Positions 28,365-36,381 of a DNA stretch of 64,000 nucleotides are shown one piece after another. Under the pieces are notes generated by a model, which had not been told where the DNA came from, made no database searches, and worked only from the letters and a program-made list of their open reading frames with translations. The DNA is from JANLTX01 sp049840835. GTDB taxonomy: Bacteria > Armatimonadota > Armatimonadia > Armatimonadales > Armatimonadaceae. The stretch covers positions 1 to 64,000 of the forward strand of contig JASGJG010000010.1 in assembly GCA_049840835.1 (NCBI GenBank), read 5' to 3'. The stretch's first letter is position 1, and each line of letters starts with the position of its first letter. The position numbers and the translations under genes were made by a program.

Positions 28365-28796
28365 CTACTTATGCGTGGGCGATTGGAGTCGCGCCACGAC
28401 TTCTTCTAGCGTGGTGCAAGCAAGCTGCGCTTCCATGGCCTGCTGCGCTTCGATAAGCTGGTTCTCCAGCGCTGCCTGGATATTGGCGCCTACCGGGCAC
28501 TTCGGATTCGGATTCTGGTGGAAGGCGAAGAGATCGCCTGCCTCTACTGCATGCACTGCCTTGTAGACATCCAGAAGTGTGATGTCTTTCAGTTGCCTGG
28601 CAAGCCGAGTACCCGCCACTCCCTGGCGGGTGGCAACCAGACCGGCCCGTCGGAGCATGCCGATAATGTTGCGCACAATCACCGGGTTCACGCCGATACT
28701 GCACGCCATCCATTCCGATGTGTTGTCAGCATCCAGCTCTGCACCAATCAGCGAGAGAATATGCACCGCTATCGAGAATCGGCTGGCAACTTGCAC
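28365..28796 (-). CDS. Rrf2-family transcriptional regulator
   Basis: The product has 143 aa. The winged helix starts VASRFSIAVHILSLIGAEL and includes NPVIVRNIIGMLRRAGLVAT then GTRLARQLKDITLLDVYKAV. Three cysteines are present (in EWMACSIGV, NPKCPVGAN and QLACTTLEE), but not in the IscR iron-sulfur spacing. It is closer to YwnA-like Rrf2 proteins, so a thiol-based sensor of electrophiles or oxidants is plausible. The start codon is GTG at 28796. It is autoregulated according to the promoter dyad and is paired with the quinone reductase. Confidence 0.88.
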   Translation of the reverse strand: MQVASRFSIAVHILSLIGAELDADNTSEWMACSIGVNPVIVRNIIGMLRRAGLVATRQGVAGTRLARQLKDITLLDVYKAVHAVEAGDLFAFHQNPNPKCPVGANIQAALENQLIEAQQAMEAQLACTTLEEVVARLQSPTHK

Positions 28797-28814
28797 TGGT
28801 ATATCGGCTTCTTT

Positions 28815-28852
28815 CTTGTAAATATTTTAATTACAAGTATGGGATTTGTCAA
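28815..28852 (-). promoter_or_regulatory. rrf2 promoter with overlapping operator dyad
   Basis: On the minus strand TTGACA (28852-28847), a 17-base spacer and TAAAAT (28829-28824) form the promoter. CTTGTAA-N9-TTACAAG at 28815-28837 covers the -10. This is the expected arrangement for negative autoregulation. Confidence 0.8.
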
Positions 28853-28872
28853 GAGGGTGAAGGGATCCAGGT

Positions 28873-28878
28873 TATAAT
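28873..28878 (+). promoter_or_regulatory. -10 element for leaderless BTAD regulator mRNA
   Basis: TATAAT lies 8 bases upstream of the ATG at 28887. There is no room for a Shine-Dalgarno, and the protein start is fixed by the conserved BTAD N-terminus. A weak TTGTCA lies further upstream. Confidence 0.6.
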
Positions 28879-28886
28879 TTTGGACA

Positions 28887-31526
28887 ATGGCGGTCTGGCA
28901 CCTGGAACTGTTCGGAGGAGTGAGCCTGCGCAATGAAACCCGCACCCTGGGAGACCTGGTAGGGAAGAAAGCAGGCGCATTGCTGGCACTTCTGGCACTG
29001 GCGCCGGGACGCACCCGCCCACGTGAGGAAGTTATCGACCTGCTCTGGCCAGAGGTGGACTACGAAGAAGCGCGGGTTCGGTTTCGGCAGGTGCTGACCC
29101 AGCTTCGTAAGCTTCTCGAACCAGCCGGGGTGGCGCCAGGTAGCGTACTTATTGCCGACCGCACCCAGGTAGGAATCGCACAGGAACATCAGAGCGATGT
29201 AGCTAGATTTCTTCACCATTTGCGTCGTGCGGCCAATAGTGCCGAACCAGCAGAGCGAGTACGGAATCTGCGGGCTGCACTGGCTCTCTATACGGGTGAG
29301 TTCGCCCCCGGCTTTTATGTAGACGCATTGCTGACCGAGCGAGAGCGCCTGGCAGCACTGGCCGAGAGCGCCCGCGAACGCCTGGCAACCCTGGAAGCCA
29401 CTCTTCCCGAGACAGATCCCGGCCCGATGATATACGAAGGGCAGACTGTTGCGCCAGCGCGGGTTCGAACCGCAAACCGCTTCTTTGGGCGAGAGCATGA
29501 GCGTGCGGAGATCCGGGAACTTCTACAGTCCCATCGGCTTGTCACGCTACTCGGACCGGGCGGCACCGGAAAAACGCGGCTGACCCAGGAGCTGCTGGCC
29601 GACCTCCCCGGCGCTTACTTTATCTCCCTGAGTGCGCTGCGAAACGGCGAGAATATCGCAAACTCTATAATCTCTGTACTCGCACTGCCGGACTCGAACG
29701 AGCCAGCGATTCCCCGGCTCCAGGCTGCATTTGCCGAGAAACCAGCGCTGTTGGTTCTGGACAACGTGGAGCAGCTAGTGTCCACAGGCGGCGCAGAATC
29801 GGTAGCGGTGCTGCTGGATGCACTACCCACCGTGCGGCTCCTGGTGACTTCTCGCATCCGGTTAGACTTGCCACAGGAGTGCGTCTACCGGCTCGGTCCA
29901 CTGATACGGCCCGCCGCCATAGAGCTTTTTGTAGATCGTGCCCGGCTTGCCAATACCCACTTTGAGCTAACGGGCGAGAGCCAGGAAGCTATTAGTGAGC
30001 TCTGTCGGAGGCTAGATGGCCTGCCACTGGCTATTGAACTGGCTGCCGCCCGCGCGGCGGTACTCACGCCTCAGCAGATTCTGGAGCGCCTGAGCCGCCG
30101 GTTTGACCTGCTGGCAGATAAACGCCGGGATCGGGAAGAGCGGCATATGAGCCTGCGGGCCGCGCTGGACTGGGGCTGGAGCCTGCTTGCTCCTGATGTA
30201 CAGAGGTTCTTCACGCAGCTCTGTGTGTTTCGGGGGAGCTTCTCTCTGGAAGCCGCTGAAGCTATTACCGGAGAGTTTCTAGCCGTAGATACGCTGCAGA
30301 ACCTGGTAGATGCCTCGTTTCTCCTAGTGGAATCCGGAGGGACTGGGCAGCGCTTCGTGCTTCTAGAGACCCTGCGCGAGTACGGCGCGGAGAAGCTGGA
30401 ACCGAGCGAGCAGGAAGCCCTGGTTCTCCAGCACGCGGATTTCTTTTTAGAGAGAGCGACCGAGTGGCGCCCCATGCTCGATGGTCCCGAGGTGCTGGCC
30501 ACTATGGCGCGGTTCAAACAAGAGCACGATAACTTTGTGGGCGCTGTGGAGAAAACGCTGGCGCTGGACCCACAGCGTGCGGTGGCTCTTTGTATTATGG
30601 TGGCCCAGTTCTGGGACCATTCCTACTGGCGACGCCCCGCACTGCACTATCTGACTCAGGCGCTGGCCGCTACGGAGCGAGTATCGATTCCCGAAGATCG
30701 GCTGGCTCGCCTTTATAACTCCCTTGGTATCGCCTACCGGCGAGTGAAAGACTATGACAACGCTTTTCTATATTTCCAGAAGGCCTATGACTACTATCAG
30801 GCGCAGCTAGCAACACAGCGGGCAGCAGGGGAGAGCGAGGAGTTTCTGATATCGCTGAACCAATACCTGGCAGGTATGCTGCACAACCTGGGAAGCCTGC
30901 ACGAAGAGCAGTTTCATTTCGATGAAGCAGGACACTACTTCGCCGAAGCGGCAGCGCTAAATGAGGCTATCGGCAATTCTATCTGGCTGGCTCGCAATCA
31001 CCAGGGACTTGCGACAGTGTATATGCGCCGAGGGCTCTGGCAAGCAGCTGCCGAGGGTAGGGAGACGCTCTTTGAGCTGGCTGTGGCGCATGCGGAAAAG
31101 GGGACTCGCCTGTGCCGCGAGGTACAGGATCAGTTCTTCCTCTGTCACCTGCTGCACATTCAGTCCTACCTGTTGCCTCTTTTAGGGCGAACTCCACAGG
31201 CGCTCCCAATACTCATCGAAGGCTTTGCACTGGCCTGCGCCCTGGACCATCGGATTTTCATCATCGGATTTCTGCATCGCTATCACGAACAGGCACTCCA
31301 TGCGCAGCTCTGGGAAGCAGCCGTGCAGTTCAAGGGAGGCGCACGGGGATTCAGTCAGCGCTGGGAGGAGAGTTTTGAACCCAACGATGCGAACCTGCGC
31401 ACTCCTATCGACCTCCCCGCACTTCTGGGACAGGAGCGCTACGATGCGCTCTATCAATCAGGATTCGATGCGTCTTTGGAATCTCTTCAGGGGCTTGCTG
31501 CTACATTGCATGGCCCCATCGTATGA
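28887..31526 (+). CDS. BTAD / NB-ARC-type ATPase / TPR transcriptional regulator
   Basis: This 879-aa SARP/AfsR-like signal-transduction ATPase opens with WHLELFGGVSLRNETRTLGD, a winged-helix start, followed by the BTAD (to about residue 165). The ATPase domain has Walker A GPGGTGKTRL near 227, Walker B LLVLDNVEQL near 290 and LDGLPLAIELAAARAAVL near 380. From about 590 to 860 there are helical TPR-type repeats. It should regulate transcription in response to an unknown ligand. TATAAT at 28873-28878 ends only 8 bases before the ATG, so the mRNA is probably leaderless. It is divergent from rrf2. Confidence 0.88.
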   Translation: MAVWHLELFGGVSLRNETRTLGDLVGKKAGALLALLALAPGRTRPREEVIDLLWPEVDYEEARVRFRQVLTQLRKLLEPAGVAPGSVLIADRTQVGIAQEHQSDVARFLHHLRRAANSAEPAERVRNLRAALALYTGEFAPGFYVDALLTERERLAALAESARERLATLEATLPETDPGPMIYEGQTVAPARVRTANRFFGREHERAEIRELLQSHRLVTLLGPGGTGKTRLTQELLADLPGAYFISLSALRNGENIANSIISVLALPDSNEPAIPRLQAAFAEKPALLVLDNVEQLVSTGGAESVAVLLDALPTVRLLVTSRIRLDLPQECVYRLGPLIRPAAIELFVDRARLANTHFELTGESQEAISELCRRLDGLPLAIELAAARAAVLTPQQILERLSRRFDLLADKRRDREERHMSLRAALDWGWSLLAPDVQRFFTQLCVFRGSFSLEAAEAITGEFLAVDTLQNLVDASFLLVESGGTGQRFVLLETLREYGAEKLEPSEQEALVLQHADFFLERATEWRPMLDGPEVLATMARFKQEHDNFVGAVEKTLALDPQRAVALCIMVAQFWDHSYWRRPALHYLTQALAATERVSIPEDRLARLYNSLGIAYRRVKDYDNAFLYFQKAYDYYQAQLATQRAAGESEEFLISLNQYLAGMLHNLGSLHEEQFHFDEAGHYFAEAAALNEAIGNSIWLARNHQGLATVYMRRGLWQAAAEGRETLFELAVAHAEKGTRLCREVQDQFFLCHLLHIQSYLLPLLGRTPQALPILIEGFALACALDHRIFIIGFLHRYHEQALHAQLWEAAVQFKGGARGFSQRWEESFEPNDANLRTPIDLPALLGQERYDALYQSGFDASLESLQGLAATLHGPIV

Positions 31527-31625
31527 ATGCCGCAAAACTCACGGAAAAACTTTTCTGGGGCTTCAAAAAATCACGGTAGGCTCACGATGACTTCCTATAG
31601 TTGCCCTTAGTGAAAGCGGGCCGCT

Positions 31626-31647
31626 CTGTTATGGCTCGCTATAACAG
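31626..31647 (+). promoter_or_regulatory. Dyad upstream of M19-like dipeptidase gene
   Basis: CTGTTAT-N8-ATAACAG is a perfect 7-bp inverted repeat just before the ribosome binding site AAGGA (31650-31654). It could be a repressor site or a short mRNA hairpin; no regulator is adjacent to identify it. Confidence 0.4.
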
Positions 31648-31662
31648 ATAAGGACAACACCA

Positions 31663-33816
31663 ATGAAGAAAGCATCGCTACTGGCACTCTCGCTCTCCGC
31701 GAGCCTGCTCACCGGCGTCGCACAGGCGCAGCAGAAGACACCTCTCTGGGGCTGGGCAGACCTGCACGCTCACCCCGCATCGCACCTGGGATTCGGCGCG
31801 GATGCCGATGGCAACAACGGTATGTTCTGGGGCAAGCCCGGCATGAACCTGGAGGCATCACGCGCTACGCTCCTCACGGATCTACCTGCCTGCGCTCCGG
31901 ATAAGCATGGCAGCTTTGATGGCGATGTGGTGCGCCATAAAACCCACCAGACTGTGATTGGCACCGTGGATAACATCTCCGGGTTTCCCCATGAGTCGAA
32001 TGGAGCCGGGGGCTTCAAGAGCTGGCCGCATGCCCGTAGTCTGACGCATCAACAGATGCACATCACCAATATCCGCCGTGCCTACGAGGGTGGGCAGCGT
32101 TTGATGATTGCAAGCGTAACCGATAGTGAGCTGCTGGCTTCGCTCTGGACCAAGATTGGCTACAATGCCGCCGGGAACCAGGTACCGCTGCCGGATCCCA
32201 ACTTTGGCTATAAATCCGCCAAGCGTCAGCTAGATTTCATTCAGAAAATGGCTGCCGCCAACCCGAGCTGGATGGAAATTGCGGATAGCGCCGCAGATGC
32301 CCGCCGCATCATCGGGCAGAACAAACTGGCGCTGATTCTGAGCCTGGAGATGGACACGCTCAGCCCAGAGCAGATTCAGAAGCTGGTGAAAGAGGAGCAT
32401 GTGCGACACGTGATTCCAATTCACCTGATCAATAACTCGCTAGGTGGCTGCGCGGTCTACACGGATGCCTTCAACACTGCCAATACGTTCGTGAACGCCA
32501 CGCGAGATAGCAAGAACTGGAACAACCCGAAAGATGATGCCTTCTTCCGCATTGTCACCGACCCCAAGCTGAGTGTCCATCTGGCCCTGCCGCAGACACT
32601 GGTCGCAGAAGGGAGCAACCTGCTGCAGGGCGGGGCTATCTGGCCGCGCTGTGTGGACTCCGAAAACACTATGCTCATGTCGTTCCTGGCACGTGGCTAC
32701 AACTACACGCAGCAGGGACCGGGGCACCGCAATGCACTGGGCCTGACAAGTGAAGGAACGGCGACAATTCGCAATCTGGCGAAGCAGGGGATTCTTATAG
32801 ACGTCGCTCACATGTCTCAGCAGTCCACATCGGGCACCATGCTCTTTGCCCTGGTCAATAAGTACCCGGTCATGGACTCGCATACAGGACTGCGAGCACC
32901 CGATGAGACCGCTCCCAATGAGCGTTATCTGATGCGAGAGCACGCCCGTATGATCTCGAACCTGGGTGGTGTTATCGGGCTGGGAACCGAGGGGCTGGCG
33001 GGGCAGGTGCCGATTCTGAACCTACCAGAAGGCATGCCCAGCGCTCAGTACTACTTCGACTTCGATAGCAAGACTCCGAATCGCAAGTGGAATGTAGACC
33101 GTCTGCCAGGCAATCCGGTCGTCAGCAACCTGACAGTGACAGTAAAAACGGGGGATGGCATTTTCAATGGTGGGGCGGACCTGCGCGGCGGCAACAATGG
33201 CGCATGGGCCTGGGTAACCATTCGAGGTAAGCGACACGAGTACGACCTGAGCAAGCGTGCCCAGTGGCCTGCAGGCTCTACTCGTACCGTCACGTTTGCA
33301 CTACCGGCTGGCACTCACTCTCGTGACATCGACTCGTTCGGACTGCACACCACACCCGATGGCAAGAACGAGATATTCGATACATCGGACGGCTGGCGAG
33401 TGGCCGGGCTGAAGGTGGAAGCCACTCTGGCGGGTGTCGATACCGTGGGCACCTGGCTGGAGGAGTACAAGGACGCTCTCTCTATCATGAAGGGCCGAGG
33501 TATGGCTATCGGTACGGACATCAACGGCTTTGCCCCACAGATGGCCTTCTCTGCCGACAGTGTGAACTACCCGCTTACAGCGGCGCGGCGCTTCGGCAAG
33601 CCAGATGCCCCGGCGCTAGCGAAAGACCATATGGGTAGCCGCACCTTCGACTTCAAGAAAGACGGTATCGCTCACTACGGTATGCTGGCCGACTTCATGC
33701 AAGCCGTCAGCCAGAAACCTGGCTCCGATACTGCCATGAAGACCCTCTTCCACTCCGCCAACGACGTGGTGGAAATGTGGGAGAAGTGTGAAGAGGCCGC
33801 CAAGAAGATTAAGTAA
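31663..33816 (+). CDS. Secreted amidohydrolase-fold protein, peptidase M19-like
   Basis: The product has 717 aa with a signal peptide (MKKASLLALSLSASLLTGVA). It has metal-binding features of membrane dipeptidase-like hydrolases: WGWADLHAHPASHLGFG at the N-terminus, LILSLEMDTLS, QGILIDVAHMSQQST, PVMDSHTGLRAPDE and IGTDINGFAPQM. Between about residues 470 and 590 there is an inserted beta-rich domain (NLTVTVKTGDGIFNGGADLR) of PLAT-like appearance that ordinary M19 enzymes (about 350-400 aa) lack. A dipeptidase or lactonase-like activity is inferred, and the substrate is unknown. It stands alone and ends at a strong terminator. Confidence 0.75.
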   Translation: MKKASLLALSLSASLLTGVAQAQQKTPLWGWADLHAHPASHLGFGADADGNNGMFWGKPGMNLEASRATLLTDLPACAPDKHGSFDGDVVRHKTHQTVIGTVDNISGFPHESNGAGGFKSWPHARSLTHQQMHITNIRRAYEGGQRLMIASVTDSELLASLWTKIGYNAAGNQVPLPDPNFGYKSAKRQLDFIQKMAAANPSWMEIADSAADARRIIGQNKLALILSLEMDTLSPEQIQKLVKEEHVRHVIPIHLINNSLGGCAVYTDAFNTANTFVNATRDSKNWNNPKDDAFFRIVTDPKLSVHLALPQTLVAEGSNLLQGGAIWPRCVDSENTMLMSFLARGYNYTQQGPGHRNALGLTSEGTATIRNLAKQGILIDVAHMSQQSTSGTMLFALVNKYPVMDSHTGLRAPDETAPNERYLMREHARMISNLGGVIGLGTEGLAGQVPILNLPEGMPSAQYYFDFDSKTPNRKWNVDRLPGNPVVSNLTVTVKTGDGIFNGGADLRGGNNGAWAWVTIRGKRHEYDLSKRAQWPAGSTRTVTFALPAGTHSRDIDSFGLHTTPDGKNEIFDTSDGWRVAGLKVEATLAGVDTVGTWLEEYKDALSIMKGRGMAIGTDINGFAPQMAFSADSVNYPLTAARRFGKPDAPALAKDHMGSRTFDFKKDGIAHYGMLADFMQAVSQKPGSDTAMKTLFHSANDVVEMWEKCEEAAKKIK

Positions 33817-33858
33817 CCCACACGTGGCCGGATAGGAGATCCACAGGAGACACACCAC

Positions 33859-33893
33859 CTGCGAGAGGGCTTAGCCCTCTCGCAGATATTTTT
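33859..33893. terminator. Rho-independent terminator between convergent genes
   Basis: CTGCGAGAGGG, loop CTTAG, CCCTCTCGCAG then ATATTTTT. The perfect 11-bp stem lies between the stop of the dipeptidase-like gene (plus) and that of the fructokinase gene (minus, stop at 33895). Confidence 0.9.
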
Positions 33894-33894
33894 G

Positions 33895-34764
33895 CTACTC
33901 CGCACCGGGAATTGCCCCGGCATGCTGGCAGACCTCAGCCGCCTTCTGGTTAGCCGCTAGATTAATAGCCTCCAGCGAGTCTCCACTCAAAAGCCCGGCT
34001 ACCAGTGCCGCAGTAAACGCATCGCCTGCACCTATGGTATCTACCACGTTGACCTTGATACCAGGAAACTCTGAGGTTGCAGTGGGAGTGACAAGCAGGC
34101 TGCCCTTATCACCGCGAGTCAGCGCGACTAGCCGAAGGTCGAAGCGCTCACAGAGCCGAGTGAGAGTTTCCAGCTCGGTGCCACTATCTACCCCACAGGC
34201 CTCTGCGATAATAGGCAGCTCCTCGTGGTTGAGTTTGAGCACACTGGCGAGAGTCAGGCATTCCTGAATCAGGGCAGAGCTATAAAAACTCTGGCGCAGG
34301 TTGATGTCACATACGCGCAGGCACTCCGGCGTGGTGGCGCTGAGAAAACTCTGAATAGTGGCGTGGGACTCCGGAGAGCGCTGGCCCAGAGTGCCATAGC
34401 AGACAGCGCGCAGAGTAGGAGCTAGAGCCGCCAGAGCTTCGGTCCAGGGTAGGTGGTCCCAGGCAACCCCTGTATGGATTTCGTAGCTAGGGATACCCGC
34501 GGCATCCAGCGCCACAGTAACTGTGCCAGTAGGATATTCCGGGCGAATGGCAAGAAACTCTGTCGAGAGTCCCCAGTTCGCTACCTGCGCCCGAATATCG
34601 TCACCTAACTCATCCACTCCTACGGCACTTACGGGTACGGTTGGCACTCCCAGCGAGTTGAGATGATACGCGAAGTTAGTCGGAGCGCCTCCGAGTTGGC
34701 GGCCCATGGGCAACATGTCCCACAGAATCTCTCCGAGGCCGACAGCGGCAGTAGGGCTTTCCAT
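33895..34764 (-). CDS. PfkB-family carbohydrate kinase, probable fructokinase
   Basis: The product has 289 aa, ribokinase fold. GEILWDMLP and GGAPTNFAYHLNSLG at the N-terminus are typical of fructokinases. NLRQSFYSS is mid-protein and DTIGAGDAFTAAL carries the catalytic Asp and anion hole. It would phosphorylate fructose to fructose-6-phosphate. It is the last gene of the operon with the GH172-like, GH32 and 536-aa proteins, 6 bases after the preceding stop; context supports fructose as substrate. Confidence 0.9.
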   Translation of the reverse strand: MESPTAAVGLGEILWDMLPMGRQLGGAPTNFAYHLNSLGVPTVPVSAVGVDELGDDIRAQVANWGLSTEFLAIRPEYPTGTVTVALDAAGIPSYEIHTGVAWDHLPWTEALAALAPTLRAVCYGTLGQRSPESHATIQSFLSATTPECLRVCDINLRQSFYSSALIQECLTLASVLKLNHEELPIIAEACGVDSGTELETLTRLCERFDLRLVALTRGDKGSLLVTPTATSEFPGIKVNVVDTIGAGDAFTAALVAGLLSGDSLEAINLAANQKAAEVCQHAGAIPGAE

Positions 34765-34770
34765 GGGCTG

Positions 34771-36381
34771 TCAGGCTTTCGGCTGTGCTAGCAGCAGGCG
34801 CAACGCTCCACGACCGCTGGCGACGATGCGTGCGCCATCTGGAGTCGGAGTCGCGACTCCTTGCGCGATTTTCACGGCATAGTCGAAGTCGCGGAAGTGG
34901 TAGTTCAGCGTGGTGTCGGAAACAGATTTGAGAGCGCTACGCTCCGGGACCCACTCGAACACCAACCCGATGCGCGCGCCTGTGGGGCGCCCTAGCAGGC
35001 GAACCTCCAGGTCTTTCTCATGGAACACCATTTCCAGAGCGCCGCCACCTACTAAAGGCACCTGAGTGCGCATGGTGGTGCCTTTTTCTTTGACAATGGG
35101 GCGACTCGCCATAGTCAGTGGGGTTTCCGCGCTGTCTGGCGTGATTTGCACAAAGCGGCCCATGGCGCGCTTGCCGGGCTTACCGGCATGCGTAGCATCG
35201 TCGCTCCAATGATAACCATCTAATGCGGCTAAAAGACGCTGCTCGATGCCATGCTGGCGTACAGGCTCCTCTAAGTAGGGCTGAGGGAACTGATCATGGT
35301 ACACATGCAGGTCACGGAGATAGAACTGAGCATCGCGGAAGTGCAGGTTCGCCCGGTAGAACTTACTTTGGTACCAGACTGTGCGCTCCGCAGGCATGGT
35401 CTTGCCGAAGGGATCCTCCAGCATGATCTGGGCTTGAGTTGGAGTGGACTTGAACATCCGCTTGAAGCGCCTGCCTGACTCACCCATGGTCTCGATAGCT
35501 AAGTCACGCTCGCCTTTCAGTTTGGCTAGCTTCTCCATCTGCATGGCATAGGCTTTGCGCATGGCAGGCCACCCGAAGCTGTTCTCCTGGCCGAGCTGAG
35601 CGTACGCGAAGCCCTGCGTAGGCGAGCGATGAATCATCTCGTAGAATCGGTCTACAAAGATTTCCGACTGCCCATATTGCCATACCGGCTCCATGGTGTC
35701 TGGGGCCGAAACACGGTTATCATAGTAGTACACCGGGTCCTGGCCTAAGAGGCGGAACATGGGTGTGGCAATCTGGTTCTTGGCTTCCGTGGCCGGGCTC
35801 CAGGCGTTTTGCCGGGTGGGGTAGTAGGCGGCTATCGGCACACCCCAGATAGTGAAGCCATCTGTGTTTAGCTGGTCTCGGCAGTTTGCGAACGCATCAA
35901 TTTTATATTTGTCCGCGAAGTGCGCTACCGTAATCGCATCCAGGTTCCACGATGCCACGGATTTCAAATCTCGCCCGAACGTTCGCTTGAAGGTACCTGC
36001 CGCCGTGTCCACTAAGCGCCTGCGTTCTTCCGGGGTGTAGCCGATGGGGTAGGCCACGGGCACATGGTAGTCCCACTCCCAGTTCGGGTTGCCCCTCCAG
36101 GCAAGCCCGGCATCATCGCAGATACGCCGGTTCATCTCGAACCACACGCCGACTTCGTGGTCCGGGGGCATCTCCGCCTTCAGGAACTCTACGAATGGTC
36201 CCTGCACCAGCGCATCGTACTGCAACAGCCAGGTTGCCTTGAAACCGTACTTCTTTATTAGCGCCATCTGTCCGCGCACCGGCTCCATGAGATCCATCGG
36301 CTCTCTGGGCTCATCCGCGCGGATGAAGTTCATGATATTGATGACACGACGAGCAGCAGGGTTTACGGTGTTTTGGGGCAC
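34771..36381 (-). CDS. Unrecognised 536-aa protein in fructan operon (NodB/GH57-like fold guess)
   Basis: I do not recognise the family. It has no signal peptide. The N-terminal half reads like a (beta/alpha) barrel of polysaccharide-deacetylase or GH38/57 type: VINIMNFIRADEPREPMDLM, MALIKKYGFKATWLLQYDAL, EVGVWFEMNRRICDDAG, KSVASWNLDAITVAHFADKY. The C-terminal part is beta-rich (VGGGALEMVFHEKDLEVRLL). The start is a GTG at 36381 that overlaps the TAG of the GH32 gene by one base, so translation is coupled. Its fixed place between GH32 and the fructokinase suggests a role in processing the same glycan. Confidence 0.7.
   Translation of the reverse strand: MPQNTVNPAARRVINIMNFIRADEPREPMDLMEPVRGQMALIKKYGFKATWLLQYDALVQGPFVEFLKAEMPPDHEVGVWFEMNRRICDDAGLAWRGNPNWEWDYHVPVAYPIGYTPEERRRLVDTAAGTFKRTFGRDLKSVASWNLDAITVAHFADKYKIDAFANCRDQLNTDGFTIWGVPIAAYYPTRQNAWSPATEAKNQIATPMFRLLGQDPVYYYDNRVSAPDTMEPVWQYGQSEIFVDRFYEMIHRSPTQGFAYAQLGQENSFGWPAMRKAYAMQMEKLAKLKGERDLAIETMGESGRRFKRMFKSTPTQAQIMLEDPFGKTMPAERTVWYQSKFYRANLHFRDAQFYLRDLHVYHDQFPQPYLEEPVRQHGIEQRLLAALDGYHWSDDATHAGKPGKRAMGRFVQITPDSAETPLTMASRPIVKEKGTTMRTQVPLVGGGALEMVFHEKDLEVRLLGRPTGARIGLVFEWVPERSALKSVSDTTLNYHFRDFDYAVKIAQGVATPTPDGARIVASGRGALRLLLAQPKA

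Noticed and set aside
31523..31579. 18-codon frame overlapping the BTAD regulator stop (ATGA overlap)
   Set aside because: Too short, no supporting motif, and no separate ribosome binding site that could not belong to the upstream gene.
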